NCBI GenBank assembly: GCA_014360645.1
Contig: JACIXD010000004.1
Coordinates: 124,001-188,000, forward strand
Length of the DNA: 64,000 bases
Direction: 5' to 3'
Source: Actinomycetota bacterium
Lineage (GTDB): Bacteria > Actinomycetota > Geothermincolia > Geothermincolales > RBG-13-55-18
This document shows, in pieces, positions 7,959 through 17,749 of this stretch; positions within the stretch are counted from its first letter, which is position 1, and each line of letters opens with the position of its first letter. The notes beneath the pieces are model-generated. The model saw only the letters and a list, made by a program, of their open reading frames with translations. It searched no databases and was not told where the DNA came from. Both the position numbers and the translations under genes were made by a program.

Positions 7959-9503
7959 TCAATGGCGGAAGTGGCGCTTCCCGGTGAGCACCATCACCAG
8001 CCCGCGGCGCCTTATCTCCTCGAAGGTCTCCTCGTCCCGCATGGAGCCCCCGGGCTGGATGAAAGCCTCCACCCCCGCCTCCGCCGCCATGACCACGGAG
8101 TCGGGGAAGGGGAAGAAGGCGTCGGAGGCGCACACCGAGCCGCCCGCCTTTCCCCCGGCCTTGCGCAGGGCGAGGTGGGTGGAATCGAGCCGGCTCATCT
8201 GGCCCGCCCCGATGCCCACCGTGGCCCCGTCCCTGGCCAGCACTATGGCGTTGGAGCGGGTATGCTTGGCCACCTTCCAGGCGAACACCAGGTCCTCCCA
8301 CTGCCCCGGCGTGGGGCGCCTGTCGCCCACGTACTCCACGCCGCTGAGGTCGTCTTCCCCGGCGTCGTAATCCTGCACCAGCAGGCCGCCGTCCACCCGC
8401 TTGAGGTCCTTGAGCAGGTTGAACGGCTCTCTCTCCAGGGGAAGGCGCAGGAGGCGGATGTCCTCCTTGCGCTGAAGTATCCTGCGCGCGTCCTCGTCGT
8501 AGTCCGGGGCTATCACCACCTCCACGAAGATGGAGTCGATGAGCGCGGCGGTATCCGCGTCCACGGGCCGGTTGAGGGCCATGACGCTCCCGAAGGCGCT
8601 CACCTCGTCGCACTCGTAGGCCCGCCTCCAGGCGTCGGCCAGGCGGTCGGCCACCGCCACCCCGCAGGGGTTGTTGTGCTTGATCATCACCACGGCGGGG
8701 CGCGGGAACTCCTTCACCAGGGACCAGGCGGCGTCGGTGTCCAGGACGTTGTTGAACGACAACTCCTTGCCGTGGAGCTGCTCGGCGAAGACCAGTGCCG
8801 TGGAGGGCGCCCCCACCTCCTGGTATAGGGCTCCCCTCTGATGGGGGTTTTCCCCGTAGCGCAGCATGGACTGCTTCTTGAAGACCAGGTTCAGGGTGTC
8901 CGGGAACTCCTCGAAGGCCCCCGAGAGGTAGGCGTAGATGGCGGCGTCGTAGCCCGCGGTGTGACGGAAACCCTCCGCCGCCAGGGACTTGCGCGTCTCC
9001 TCCGACAGCCCCCCGCCGTTGCGGCGCATCTCCAGCAGCACCGAGGAGTAGCGCTTGGGATTGGTGACCACCGCCACGGAGGCGAAGTTCTTGGCCGCGG
9101 CCCGGATGAGGGTGACGCCCCCGATGTCGATCTGCTCCACCGCCTGCTCCAGCGTGGTGCCGGGCTGGGCGATGGTCTCCGCGAAGGGATAGAGGTTCAC
9201 CACCACCAGGTCAATGGGCTTGATGCCCAACTCCTCTAGCTGTCTCATGTGCTCGGGGTTGGAGCGGTCCGCGAGGAGGGCGGCGTGGATATGGGGATGC
9301 AGGGTCTTGACCCTACCGTCGAGCATCTCAGGGAAGCCGGTGATATCCGCTATGGGGATGACCTCTATGCCCTCGCCGCGCAGCCGGGTCTCCGTGCCCC
9401 CGGTGGAGATGATCTCCACCCCCATCTCCCGCAGCTCCCTGGCGAGCCCCACGATCCCCGCTTTGTTGGACACGCTGATGAGCGCCCGCTCGATCCTGGC
9501 CAT
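7959..9503 (-). CDS. purH: Bifunctional AICAR transformylase / IMP cyclohydrolase
   Basis: PurH performs the last two steps to IMP: formyl transfer from 10-formyl-THF to AICAR, then ring closure. The 514-residue protein has the N-terminal methylglyoxal-synthase-like cyclohydrolase domain (ALISVSNKAG, STGGT, KTLHP), then the transformylase domain with MLRYGENPHQ, SFNNVLDTDAAW and KHNNPCGVA. Length is normal. It is the last gene of the purD-to-purH operon. The start ATG 9503 follows AGGGGGT. Confidence 0.97.
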   Translation of the reverse strand: MARIERALISVSNKAGIVGLARELREMGVEIISTGGTETRLRGEGIEVIPIADITGFPEMLDGRVKTLHPHIHAALLADRSNPEHMRQLEELGIKPIDLVVVNLYPFAETIAQPGTTLEQAVEQIDIGGVTLIRAAAKNFASVAVVTNPKRYSSVLLEMRRNGGGLSEETRKSLAAEGFRHTAGYDAAIYAYLSGAFEEFPDTLNLVFKKQSMLRYGENPHQRGALYQEVGAPSTALVFAEQLHGKELSFNNVLDTDAAWSLVKEFPRPAVVMIKHNNPCGVAVADRLADAWRRAYECDEVSAFGSVMALNRPVDADTAALIDSIFVEVVIAPDYDEDARRILQRKEDIRLLRLPLEREPFNLLKDLKRVDGGLLVQDYDAGEDDLSGVEYVGDRRPTPGQWEDLVFAWKVAKHTRSNAIVLARDGATVGIGAGQMSRLDSTHLALRKAGGKAGGSVCASDAFFPFPDSVVMAAEAGVEAFIQPGGSMRDEETFEEIRRRGLVMVLTGKRHFRH

Positions 9504-9570
9504 CGACCGTACCCCCTATCGCACTATGCTCCCGGGAAGCGTACCCGCTCCCCTTTTCCAACAAACGCCA

Positions 9571-9606
9571 TCAAGCCTCCGGCATCTCCACCTGCCTGCC
9601 TTCCAC
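9571..9606 (-). repeat. Decayed duplicate of the 3' end of purN
   Basis: These 36 bp match 9644-9679, the last eleven codons and stop of purN, with a 73-bp offset and a handful of mismatches. It lies in the purN-purH spacer and is a remnant of a tandem duplication of the gene edge. Confidence 0.8.
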
Positions 9607-9643
9607 GAAGGACCACATGCCCGGGCTCAAAGAGGACGGCATG

Positions 9644-10261
9644 TCAACCGTCCAGTATCTCCACCCGCCTGCCTTCCACCCTTAGCCTCCCCTCGCAGAA
9701 GTACCGGATGGCCTCCGGGTAGAGCCGGTATTCCACCTCGTGTATGCGCCGGTGCAAGGTCTCCTCATCGTCTCCCGGCAGCACGGGGACGGCGTCCTGC
9801 AGGATGATGGGCCCGGTGTCCAGGCCCTCGTCCACGAAGTGCACGGTGACGCCGGTGACCTTCACCCCGTAGGCCAGGGCATCGGCGACCCCGGAGGTGC
9901 CGGGGAAGGAGGGGAGCAGCGCGGGATGGATATTCATGATGCGGTTGCGGAAAGCGGCCACGAACTCCGGGCCCACTAGGCGCATGAAGCCCGCCAGCAC
10001 CACCAGGTCCACCTCGCGCTCCTCGAGGATGCGGACCAGCTCGCGGTCGTATGAGGGTCGGTCCGGGAAGGAGGCGGGGTCCACGAAGAGGGCCTCGAGT
10101 CCGAAGCGGCGCGCGCGCACCAGCCCGTATGCCTCCTCCACGTCGCTTATGACCACGGCGATGCGCGCGGGCAGGGAACCCTCCTCGATGCGGCGCGCGA
10201 TGTTCTCGAGGTTGGTGCCGGAGCCGGAAATGAGCACCCCCAGCCTGCAGGGCTCGGGCAT
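9644..10261 (-). CDS. purN: Phosphoribosylglycinamide formyltransferase
   Basis: PurN formylates GAR with 10-formyl-THF, the third step of purine synthesis. From the ATG at 10261 (after AAAAGGAGGG) the protein has 205 residues. The motifs are standard: GSGTNLE near the N-terminus for phosphate binding, and IMNIHPALLPSFPG with the catalytic Asn and His, followed by GVTVHFVDEGLDTGPII with the catalytic Asp. It lies 20 bp after purM. The 3' end has been duplicated downstream. Confidence 0.96.
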   Translation of the reverse strand: MPEPCRLGVLISGSGTNLENIARRIEEGSLPARIAVVISDVEEAYGLVRARRFGLEALFVDPASFPDRPSYDRELVRILEEREVDLVVLAGFMRLVGPEFVAAFRNRIMNIHPALLPSFPGTSGVADALAYGVKVTGVTVHFVDEGLDTGPIILQDAVPVLPGDDEETLHRRIHEVEYRLYPEAIRYFCEGRLRVEGRRVEILDG

Positions 10262-10281
10262 GTCGCCGTCCCTCCTTTTCC

Positions 10282-11355
10282 TCAGCAGGTCAGCCGAATG
10301 CCGCCGCCGCCTTCGCAGACGTCTCCGATGCGCATGGCACGGTAACCCTCCAGTCCCAGGAGGTGGATGGCCTGGCGGAAATCCCCCAGGTCCACGACCA
10401 CCACCATGCCGATGCCCATGTTGAAGGTCCTGAACATCTCCACCTCGTCTATGCCCCCCATGTCCCTCACGATCTTGAAGATGCTGTGGGGATGCCAGGT
10501 GGTGGTGTCGATGACCGCGTCCACGCCGGAGGGGAGCACCCTCGGGACGTTCTCGATCAACCCTCCCCCCGTCACGTGCACGATGCCCTTGACGTCCACC
10601 TCCCCGAGCAGGCGGAGGATGCCGGGAGCATAAATCTCCGTGGGGGTGAGCAGCTCCTCCCCCAGGGTGCGCGCGAGGCCGCGCAGGCGGTCGCCGGGGT
10701 CGAAGTCGTTCGTCTCGAAGAACACCTTGCGCACCAGGGAATAGCCGTTGGAGTGCAGCCCGCTGCTCATGATGCCCAGGATGGCGTCCCCCGGCACGAT
10801 GCGCGAGCCGTCGATGATCCTTTCTTTTTCCACCACCCCCACGGCGAACCCCGCCAGGTCGTAGTCGTCCTCCTCCATGACCCCGGGATGCTCCGCCGTC
10901 TCCCCGCCGATGAGGGCGCACCCGCAGCGTCGGCAGCCGCGCGCGATCCCCGCCACGATGCTGCGCACCTTCTCGGGGTCCACCCTGCCCATGGCCAGGT
11001 AGTCGAGGAAGAACAGGGGCTCCGCCCCGCAGGTCACGATGTCGTCCACGCACATGGCCACCAGGTCCACCCCTATGGTGTCGTGGCGGTCGAGCATCTG
11101 CGCCACCTTGAGCTTGGTCCCCACGCCGTCCACCGCCGAGACCAGCACGGGGTCGGAATAGCCCTTGAACCCGGCCGCGAAGAGCGCCCCGAAGCCCCCC
11201 AGCCCCGAGAGCACCTCGGGGCGGAAGGTGGAGGCCGCCTCCTCCCTGATCAGCTCCACAGCGCGCGCGCCCGCCTCGATATCCACCCCGGCGCCCGCGT
11301 AGGTGAGTGGACGGCAGGCTTCCCCGCCGTTGTTTTTTTTGTCTACTTCTTCCAT
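10282..11355 (-). CDS. purM: Phosphoribosylformylglycinamidine cyclo-ligase (AIR synthetase)
   Basis: PurM closes FGAM to AIR using ATP. From ATG 11355 the protein is 357 residues, close to the family norm. TYAGAGVDIEAGARAVELI, DGVGTKLKVA, GVDLVAMCVDDI, GGETAEHPG and MSSGLHSNGYSLVR are classic motifs. A longer frame reaches 11445 but adds a low-complexity charged tail without a better ribosome-binding site. It lies about 118 bp after purF in the operon. Confidence 0.96.
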   Translation of the reverse strand: MEEVDKKNNGGEACRPLTYAGAGVDIEAGARAVELIREEAASTFRPEVLSGLGGFGALFAAGFKGYSDPVLVSAVDGVGTKLKVAQMLDRHDTIGVDLVAMCVDDIVTCGAEPLFFLDYLAMGRVDPEKVRSIVAGIARGCRRCGCALIGGETAEHPGVMEEDDYDLAGFAVGVVEKERIIDGSRIVPGDAILGIMSSGLHSNGYSLVRKVFFETNDFDPGDRLRGLARTLGEELLTPTEIYAPGILRLLGEVDVKGIVHVTGGGLIENVPRVLPSGVDAVIDTTTWHPHSIFKIVRDMGGIDEVEMFRTFNMGIGMVVVVDLGDFRQAIHLLGLEGYRAMRIGDVCEGGGGIRLTC

Positions 11356-11473
11356 TTCCGCCTTTCCCCGCTTCCTCTTCCTCTGCCCCCGTTCCTGCCC
11401 TTCCTCCGTCCCGTGTCCCTCGTTCCTCCGATCCCCGCGCGGCACCCGGGTGCGCCCCGCCCGCTCGGCCGCG

Positions 11474-12898
11474 TCACTCTCCGTCCGTCCCCACCCTCTC
11501 CGTCTCCAGCCTGCACTTGGCCATCTTGACGTCCTCGGGCACGGGGATGGGATAATCGCCGTCGAAGCAGGCGAGGCAGAACTCCTCGCGCGGACGGCGC
11601 GTCGACCACACCAGGTTCTCCATGCTCAGGTAATGCAGGGTGTCGGCCCCGATGAACTCCCTTATCTCCTCCACGCTGCGGGTGGACGCGATGAGCTCCT
11701 TGCGGATAGCGGTGTCGATGCCGTAGAAGCAAGGGTACATGTCGGGAGGGGAGCTGATGCGCATGTGCACCTCCCTGGCTCCCGCGTCCCGGAGCATCCT
11801 CACGATCTCGCGCGTGGTGTTGCCCCGCACGATGGAATCGTCCACCACCACCAGGCGCTTTCCCCTGATGTCTCCCACCAGGGGGTTGAGCTTCAGGCGC
11901 ACCCCCAGCCTGCGGATGGCCTGGGTGGGCTGGATGAAGGTGCGCCCGATGTAGCGGTTCTTGATCAGCCCTTCCCCGAAGGGGATCCCCGAGGCCTGGG
12001 AGTAGCCGATGGCCGCCGGCACGCCGGTGTCGGGGATGGGCATGACCACGTCCGCCTCCACCGGGGCCTCGTCCGCGAGGCTCATCCCCATGTGCTTGCG
12101 CGCATGGTAGAGGTAGGTGTCGTACATGATGGAGTCGGGGCGCGCGAAGTAGATGAACTCGAAGATGCAGAGGGACGGCTTGCGCGCCTCCATGAAGCGC
12201 TCGAACCTCAGGCCGTCCTCGTCGATCACCGCCATCTCCCCGGGTTCGATCTCCCGCATGTACTCCGCCCCGATGATGTCCAGGCCGCTGCTCTCGCTGG
12301 AGATGGCGTATCCGTCACGGTATGCGCCCACGCAGAGAGGCCTGATGCCGTAGGGGTCCCGGAGACCTATGAGGCGCTTCTCGGTGAGTATGGCCAGGGA
12401 ATACGCCCCCACCAGGCGGGGCATGACCTCCTTCACGGCGTCCACGATGTCCTCGGCGGGGGAGCGGGCCAGCAACACCGCGATCACCTCGGTGTCGGAG
12501 GTGGAGCGGAAGCGCACCCCCTCCGCCCGCAGCTCCTCGCGCAGCTCCACGGTGTTGATGAGGTTGCCGTTGTGGGCCACGTACACGGACCCCCGGCGGC
12601 GCGGCACCTGCACCGGCTGCGCGTTCTCCCAGAAGGAGGACCCGGTGGTGGAATACCTGACGTGGCCGATGGCCATGTACCCCTTGAGGTTGTTGAGGTC
12701 CCGCTCGCTGAAGACCTGCGAGACCATGCCCATGTCCTTGAGCATGAGGCTCTCCCTGCCGTCCGACACCGCGATGCCGGCGCTCTCCTGGCCGCGGTGC
12801 TGCAGGGCGTAAAGGGCGTAATAGGTCAGCTTGGCGACATCGTCCTCGCGGGTGTAGATGCCGAAGATGCCGCATGCCTCGTTGCGTTCGAAGGCCAC
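11474..12898 (-). CDS. purF: Amidophosphoribosyltransferase, Fe-S type
   Basis: PurF makes phosphoribosylamine from PRPP and glutamine, the committed step. The 474-residue protein starts with an eight-residue propeptide before C9-GIFGIY, the nucleophile of the Ntn glutaminase domain. The PRPP site VVVDDSIVRGNTTREI is intact. Cysteines at PSLCIFEF, MYPCFYG and FCLACF match the [4Fe-4S] ligands of the Bacillus enzyme, so this is the oxygen-sensitive, cluster-containing type. The start is GTG with a weak ribosome-binding site. It lies between purL and purM. Confidence 0.97.
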   Translation of the reverse strand: MAFERNEACGIFGIYTREDDVAKLTYYALYALQHRGQESAGIAVSDGRESLMLKDMGMVSQVFSERDLNNLKGYMAIGHVRYSTTGSSFWENAQPVQVPRRRGSVYVAHNGNLINTVELREELRAEGVRFRSTSDTEVIAVLLARSPAEDIVDAVKEVMPRLVGAYSLAILTEKRLIGLRDPYGIRPLCVGAYRDGYAISSESSGLDIIGAEYMREIEPGEMAVIDEDGLRFERFMEARKPSLCIFEFIYFARPDSIMYDTYLYHARKHMGMSLADEAPVEADVVMPIPDTGVPAAIGYSQASGIPFGEGLIKNRYIGRTFIQPTQAIRRLGVRLKLNPLVGDIRGKRLVVVDDSIVRGNTTREIVRMLRDAGAREVHMRISSPPDMYPCFYGIDTAIRKELIASTRSVEEIREFIGADTLHYLSMENLVWSTRRPREEFCLACFDGDYPIPVPEDVKMAKCRLETERVGTDGE

Positions 12899-13019
12899 CT
12901 TATCTCATCGCCTCTCTCGTCTCTCCGTTCGCCGCCTCGTTTCCGCTGATCCCGCCGAACCCGTTCTGGGCTGCCGTATCCGCCGCCGCTTTCTTGCCGT
13001 CACACCGGGGCTCCGCAGT

Positions 13020-13047
13020 GCCGCCCGGGTGGGGGCCCAGGGGCGGC
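13020..13047 (-). other. GC-rich inverted repeat in the purL-purF spacer
   Basis: GCCGCCC at 13020-13026 pairs with GGGCGGC at 13041-13047 around 14 nt. The 169-bp spacer is the longest in the purine operon. There is no T tract, so it is more likely an mRNA-processing or stability hairpin than a terminator; chance pairing is possible in such GC-rich DNA. Confidence 0.35.
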
Positions 13048-13067
13048 GGCGTGAACGCCTCCCGCCT

Positions 13068-15251
13068 TCAACCCCGCATGATCCTCTCCAGGGCCTCCTC
13101 CCTGACGCGGTCCATCTCCTTCACTTCCAGGTCTATCCAGTCGTTGACGGTCAGGTGGTCTCCTCCCGTCCTGCCTAGGACCTGCAGGGGCACCCCCCTC
13201 GACGCGGCCAGCTTGCGCAGGGCGGGAAGCCCTTCCTCGCGCAGGGTCACCACGAACCGCGACTGGCTCTCGGAGAACAGCCAGGACACGGGCGGGAGCT
13301 CCGTCTCCACCTCTATCCTCGCTCCCATGCCCCCCGCGCAGCAACACTCCAGGAGGGCCACCGCCGCGCCGCCCTCCGAGCAATCGTGGGCGGAGAGGAT
13401 GATATCCCTGCGTATGCCCTCGATGCAGGTCGCCTGCACGCCCTTCTCCAGGCTCAGGTCCAGACGCGGGGGGCGGCCTGCGGCGATACCGTGCACCAGC
13501 CACAGGTACTCGGAGCCGCCCAGCTCATCCAGGGTCTCCCCCAGCATGACCACCAGCAGCCCCTCCTCCGGGAAGGCGATGTCCGTGCGCTTGGCCACGT
13601 TGCCGATGAGCCCCACCATGCCGATCACCGGCGTGGGATAGATGGCGGTTCCGAAGGATTCGTTATAAAAGCTCACGTTCCCGCTCACCACCGGCAGCTC
13701 CAGGTAGCGGGCGGCGTCGGCCATGCCGCGCACCGCCTCCCTGAACTGCCAGAATATGCCAGGTTTTTCCGGGTTGCCGAAGTTCAGGCAGTTGGTGAAG
13801 GCCATGGGGACGCCTCCCGATGCCACCACATTGCGCGCCGCCTCCGCCACCGCGATCTGGGTGCCGGTGTAGGGATCGAGATAGACGTAGCGGGAGTTGC
13901 CGTCGCAGGACACCGCCAGCGCCTTGCTGGTCCCCTTGATGCGCAGGACCGCGGCGTCTGAGCCGGGATAGGCCACGGTGTTGAGCTGCACCATGTGGTC
14001 GTACTGTTCCCACACCACTCGCCTGCTGCAGAGGTTGGGACCTCCCACCAGCCGCAGCAGGGTCTCTCCATGGTCGCCGGGGTGCCGCAGGGAGGAGAGG
14101 TCGAAGGCTTGTACCTCGTCGAGGTATCCCGGCCTCTCCGAGGGGCGGTCATAGACCGGCCCGCTGGCTAGGGTGGAGGCGGGCACGTCCACCACCTTTT
14201 CCCCGTGCCAGTATATCTGCAGGGCGTCGCCCTCGGTCACCTCGCCTATGACCGCGGCGTTCAGCCCCCACCTGCCGCAGACCGCCAGCACCTCCTCGAG
14301 GTGCCGCGGTTCCACGATGGCCAGCATGCGCTCCTGGGACTCGGAGATCATGATCTCGAAGGGCTCCATATCCTCCCGCAGGGGCACCTTCTCCAGGTCG
14401 ATGCGCATGCCCACCCCGCCGCGCGCCGCGGTCTCGGAGCAGGCGCAGGAGATGCCGGCGGCGCCCAGGTCCTGCAATCCCACCAGGAGCCTTCTGTCCA
14501 ACAGCTCCAGGCATGCCTCGATGAGCAGCTTCTCGGTGAAGGGGTCTCCCACCTGCACGCTGGGCCGCTTCTCCTGGCTCTTCTCGTCGAACTCCTGCGA
14601 GGCGAGGATGGAGGCGCCACCGATGCCGTCGCGCCCCGTGCGGTTGCCCAGGAGCACCACCGCGTTGCCCACCCCGCTGGCCTGGCCGCGGATGAGGTCC
14701 TCCTTGGACATGATCCCGATGCACATCACGTTGACGAGGATGTTCTCGTCGTAGCAGGGGTCGAAATAGATGTCCCCTCCCACCGTGGGGATGCCCAGGC
14801 AGTTCCCGTACCCGGCGATGCCCGCGATCACCCCTCCGAAGAGGTAGCGGGTGCGCGGGCTGGCGGGGTCGCCGAAGCGCAGGGGGTCGAGGCAGGCTAT
14901 GGGCCGGGCTCCCATGGTGAAGATGTCGCGCACGATGCCCCCGATGCCGGTGGCCGCTCCCTGGTAGGGCTCCACGGCGCTGGGGTGGTTGTGGGACTCC
15001 ATCTTGAAGGCCACCGCCAACCCTCCCCCGATGTCTATCACCCCCGCGTTCTCCCCCGGGCCCTGAAGCACGTAGGAAGCGCGGGTGGGGAGCTGCGCCA
15101 GCACCGCCCTGGAGCTCTTGTAGGAACAGTGCTCGCTCCACATGAGGGAGTACATGCCCAGCTCCACCTTGTTGGGCTCCCTGCCCAGCAGGCGCACGAT
15201 GTCCCGGTACTCGTCCTCGGTCAGACCCAGTTCCTCGTATAGCTCCGCCAT
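13068..15251 (-). CDS. purL: FGAM synthase, PurL synthetase subunit (small type)
   Basis: PurL converts FGAR to FGAM with ATP, using ammonia channelled from PurQ within the PurS2-PurL-PurQ complex. Its 727 residues fit the small PurL type that needs separate PurS and PurQ, both encoded immediately upstream. Motifs include SEHCSYKSS, ENAGVIDIGGG, FKMESHNHPSAVEPYQGAATG and DLGAAGISCACSE. The start lies only 9 bp beyond the purQ stop. Confidence 0.97.
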   Translation of the reverse strand: MAELYEELGLTEDEYRDIVRLLGREPNKVELGMYSLMWSEHCSYKSSRAVLAQLPTRASYVLQGPGENAGVIDIGGGLAVAFKMESHNHPSAVEPYQGAATGIGGIVRDIFTMGARPIACLDPLRFGDPASPRTRYLFGGVIAGIAGYGNCLGIPTVGGDIYFDPCYDENILVNVMCIGIMSKEDLIRGQASGVGNAVVLLGNRTGRDGIGGASILASQEFDEKSQEKRPSVQVGDPFTEKLLIEACLELLDRRLLVGLQDLGAAGISCACSETAARGGVGMRIDLEKVPLREDMEPFEIMISESQERMLAIVEPRHLEEVLAVCGRWGLNAAVIGEVTEGDALQIYWHGEKVVDVPASTLASGPVYDRPSERPGYLDEVQAFDLSSLRHPGDHGETLLRLVGGPNLCSRRVVWEQYDHMVQLNTVAYPGSDAAVLRIKGTSKALAVSCDGNSRYVYLDPYTGTQIAVAEAARNVVASGGVPMAFTNCLNFGNPEKPGIFWQFREAVRGMADAARYLELPVVSGNVSFYNESFGTAIYPTPVIGMVGLIGNVAKRTDIAFPEEGLLVVMLGETLDELGGSEYLWLVHGIAAGRPPRLDLSLEKGVQATCIEGIRRDIILSAHDCSEGGAAVALLECCCAGGMGARIEVETELPPVSWLFSESQSRFVVTLREEGLPALRKLAASRGVPLQVLGRTGGDHLTVNDWIDLEVKEMDRVREEALERIMRG

Positions 15252-15260
15252 GATGCCACC

Positions 15261-15959
15261 CTACCCCTTTCCCCGGTGATGCGCCATGATGGACTCCCAT
15301 ATGACCATGCCGTCGGTGCTCCCCAGCAGCTCCTCGGATGCGCGCTCCGGATGGGGCATGAGGCCGAAGACGTTGAAGCCCTCGTTGCATATGCCGGCGA
15401 TGTTGTCCGCAGCCCCGTTGGGGTTGGCCTCCTCGCTCACAGCGCCCTCCGGGTCGCAGTAACGCAGGATGATCCTTCCCTGCTCCCGGAGCTCGCGCAG
15501 GGTGTCCGCGTCCGCGGTGTAGTTGCCCTCGTTATGGGCGATGGGGATGCGCAGAACCTGTCCCTCCGCGGCGGCGTTGGTCCAGGGCGTGGAGGCGTTC
15601 TCCACCCGCAGGTGCACGAAGCAGCAGATGAAGTGGAGGCAGGTGTTGCGGAGCATGGCCCCGGGCAGCAGTCCCGCCTCTAACAGGATCTGGAAACCGT
15701 TGCAGATGCCGATGACCAGCCCGCCCTCGCGGGCGTACCCCGCCACCGCCTCCATGACCGGGCTGAAACGGGCGATGGCCCCGCAACGCAGGTAATCGCC
15801 GTAGGAGAACCCGCCCGGCAGCACCAGGCAGTCGTAGCGCGAGACGTCGGTCTCCTGGTGCCAGACGTAATCCACGTCCTCCCCCAGGACCTTGTCGATG
15901 ACGTGGTGGCAGTCCATCTCGCAGTTGGATCCGGGAAAAACGACCACTCCGAACTTCAT
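15261..15959 (-). CDS. purQ: FGAM synthase, PurQ glutaminase subunit
   Basis: This class I glutamine amidotransferase supplies ammonia to PurL. From ATG 15959, behind GGAGGAGAGG, it has 232 residues. The Cys nucleophile lies in [11 protein letters not shown] and the catalytic His in [23 protein letters not shown] is the PurQ signature. A frame eight codons longer exists but lacks a good ribosome-binding site. It lies between purS and purL. Confidence 0.96.
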   Translation of the reverse strand: MKFGVVVFPGSNCEMDCHHVIDKVLGEDVDYVWHQETDVSRYDCLVLPGGFSYGDYLRCGAIARFSPVMEAVAGYAREGGLVIGICNGFQILLEAGLLPGAMLRNTCLHFICCFVHLRVENASTPWTNAAAEGQVLRIPIAHNEGNYTADADTLRELREQGRIILRYCDPEGAVSEEANPNGAADNIAGICNEGFNVFGLMPHPERASEELLGSTDGMVIWESIMAHHRGKG

Positions 15960-16001
15960 CTGGCTCCTCTCCTCCGCGTTCACTCCTCGAGGCCGCGTCG
16001 T

Positions 16002-16244
16002 TCAGCGCTCTATCTCCACCCGGAAGTCCTCGATGATGGGGTTGGCGAGGAGCCTCTCGCACATCTCCTGCACCCGCGCCTCCGCGCGCTCCGCGTCCAC
16101 CCCCTCCAGGCGCAGGGTGATGTACTTGCCGATACGCACCTCGGAAACCTCTTCGAAACCCAGGGACCTGAGCGACCCCAGGGTCGCCTGCCCGGCGGGG
16201 TCAAGCACTCCCTGCTTAGGCGACACGAAAACAGATACCTTCAA
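16002..16244 (-). CDS. purS: FGAM synthase, PurS subunit
   Basis: PurS is an 80-residue protein whose dimer bridges PurQ and PurL. The sequence begins KVSVFVSPKQGVLDPAG and contains LGFEEVSEVRIGKYITL, both typical. The start is TTG at 16244, preceded by GGAGGAGGAG; no ATG is available at the right place. It is easily missed because a longer spurious frame overlaps it. Confidence 0.93.
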   Translation of the reverse strand: MKVSVFVSPKQGVLDPAGQATLGSLRSLGFEEVSEVRIGKYITLRLEGVDAERAEARVQEMCERLLANPIIEDFRVEIER

Positions 16245-16353
16245 TCCCGTCTCCTCCTCCTCCGATCTCCTCGAGACCTCCGCGCGTGCCCCGGCGGCCC
16301 CGGCTCCTCGACGGCCCACAACGGTCCTGCCCTGCCCCGGCGGACGGGCCCCC

Positions 16354-16383
16354 GCTCCTGAGTTCGAGGTCTCCCTCAGGGGC
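16354..16383 (-). other. Hairpin at the 3' end of purB
   Basis: GCTCCTGAG at 16354-16362 pairs with CTCAGGGGC at 16375-16383 (one G-T pair) around 12 nt, overlapping the last codons of purB. There is no T tract. It may mark an RNA-processing point between purB and purS. Confidence 0.35.
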
Positions 16384-17686
16384 CCCGCAGGTCCAGGGCC
16401 TCCAGGCGGGCGAAGACCTCTCCCAGGTTGCGCAGTTGCCTTTCCAGGTCGAAACACGCCTCGAGCTCCTCGCCGCCGAGGCGGGACGCCACCTCGGGGT
16501 CGGCGGCCAGGAGGGCGCGGAAGTCCCCGCCCTCGTCCCAGGCGCGCATGGCGTTGCGCTGCACCAGGGCATAGGCTTCCTCGCGCGTAAGCCCCCTGTC
16601 CACTAGGGCGAGCAGCACGTTCTCCGAAAAGATAAGGCCGCGGTTGAGCTCGAGGTTGCGCCGCATGTTCTCGGGGTAGACCTGCAGGCCCTCCACCACG
16701 CCCCGGAACTTCACCAGCATGTAGTGGAGCAGGGTGGTGGAGTCGGGGATGATCACCCTCTCCACCGAGGAATGCGAGATGTCCCTCTCGTGCCACAGAG
16801 CTACGTTCTCCATGGCGGCCATGGCGTTGCCCCGCAGCACCCTCGCCAGACCGCAGATGCGTTCGCAGAGGATGGGGTTGCGCTTATGGGGCATGGCACT
16901 GGACCCCTTCTGCCCCCTGCGGAAGGGCTCCTCGACCTCCAGTACCTCGGTCCTCTGAAGGCCCCTGATCTCCAGGGCGAACTTCTCCAGGCTGGAGCCG
17001 GCGATGGCGATGGCCGCCAAATACTCGGCGTGGCGGTCGCGCTGCAGGACCTGGGTGGAGACCTCGGCCGGCTTCAGCCCCAGCCTCTCGCAGACATAGG
17101 CCTCGACCCAGGGGTCGAGGTGGGCGTAGGTCCCCACCGCCCCGGAGATCTTGCCGCAGCTCACCGCCTCGCGCGCCCTCTCCAGGCGCCCGATGTCCCG
17201 TGCTGCCTCAAAGGTCCAGAGGGCGAACTTCATCCCCAGGGTCATAGGCTCCGCATGCACCCCGTGGGTGCGCCCCACCACCACGAGGTCCCGGAAATCC
17301 AGCGCCCTCTCCTTGAGGGCGGCGGCGAGGGCACGCGCCTCGGACAGGATGAGGTCCATGGCCTCGCGCATCTGCAGGGCGAGCCCGGTGTCCAGGACGT
17401 CGGAGGAGGTCATGCCGTAATGGATGAAGCGCGAGCTCTCCCCCACGTTCTCCGCCACGTTGGTGAGGAAGGCGATGACATCGTGGTGCACCATCTCCTC
17501 GATCTCGCGCACGCGCTCGGGATCGAAGGCGGCCCGCGACCTTATCTCCTCCAAAGCCTCCGGGGGGACCTCCCCCCGCCGCGCCCTGGCCTCCACGGCC
17601 AGGATCTCGATGTCCAGCCACTTCCGGAGCTTGTTGTTCTCGCTCCATACCTCGGCCATCTCCGGCAGGGTGTAGCGCGGGATCAT
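16376..17686 (-). CDS. purB: Adenylosuccinate lyase
   Basis: PurB acts twice: it splits SAICAR to AICAR and adenylosuccinate to AMP, releasing fumarate. The 436-residue protein has the fumarase-superfamily signature GSSAMPHKRNP at about residues 260-270, the TSSDVLDT segment and GRTHGVHAEPMT with the catalytic His. It starts at ATG after GGAGGGACGGAG. It occupies the place between purE and purS where many genomes carry purC. Confidence 0.97.
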   Translation of the reverse strand: MIPRYTLPEMAEVWSENNKLRKWLDIEILAVEARARRGEVPPEALEEIRSRAAFDPERVREIEEMVHHDVIAFLTNVAENVGESSRFIHYGMTSSDVLDTGLALQMREAMDLILSEARALAAALKERALDFRDLVVVGRTHGVHAEPMTLGMKFALWTFEAARDIGRLERAREAVSCGKISGAVGTYAHLDPWVEAYVCERLGLKPAEVSTQVLQRDRHAEYLAAIAIAGSSLEKFALEIRGLQRTEVLEVEEPFRRGQKGSSAMPHKRNPILCERICGLARVLRGNAMAAMENVALWHERDISHSSVERVIIPDSTTLLHYMLVKFRGVVEGLQVYPENMRRNLELNRGLIFSENVLLALVDRGLTREEAYALVQRNAMRAWDEGGDFRALLAADPEVASRLGGEELEACFDLERQLRNLGEVFARLEALDLRGP

Positions 17687-17740
17687 CTCTCCGTCCCTCC
17701 CGGAGCAAAGCGGCCGCGCGCGGTACCCACAAAAGGTGCC

Positions 17741-17749
17741 ATATTACCA
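17741..17749 (-). promoter_or_regulatory. Possible extended -10 promoter before purB
   Basis: On the minus strand TGGTAATAT reads as an extended -10 element (TGn plus TAATAT) in the 134-bp purE-purB spacer, the most AT-rich stretch inside the operon. No good -35 is visible. Confidence 0.4.
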
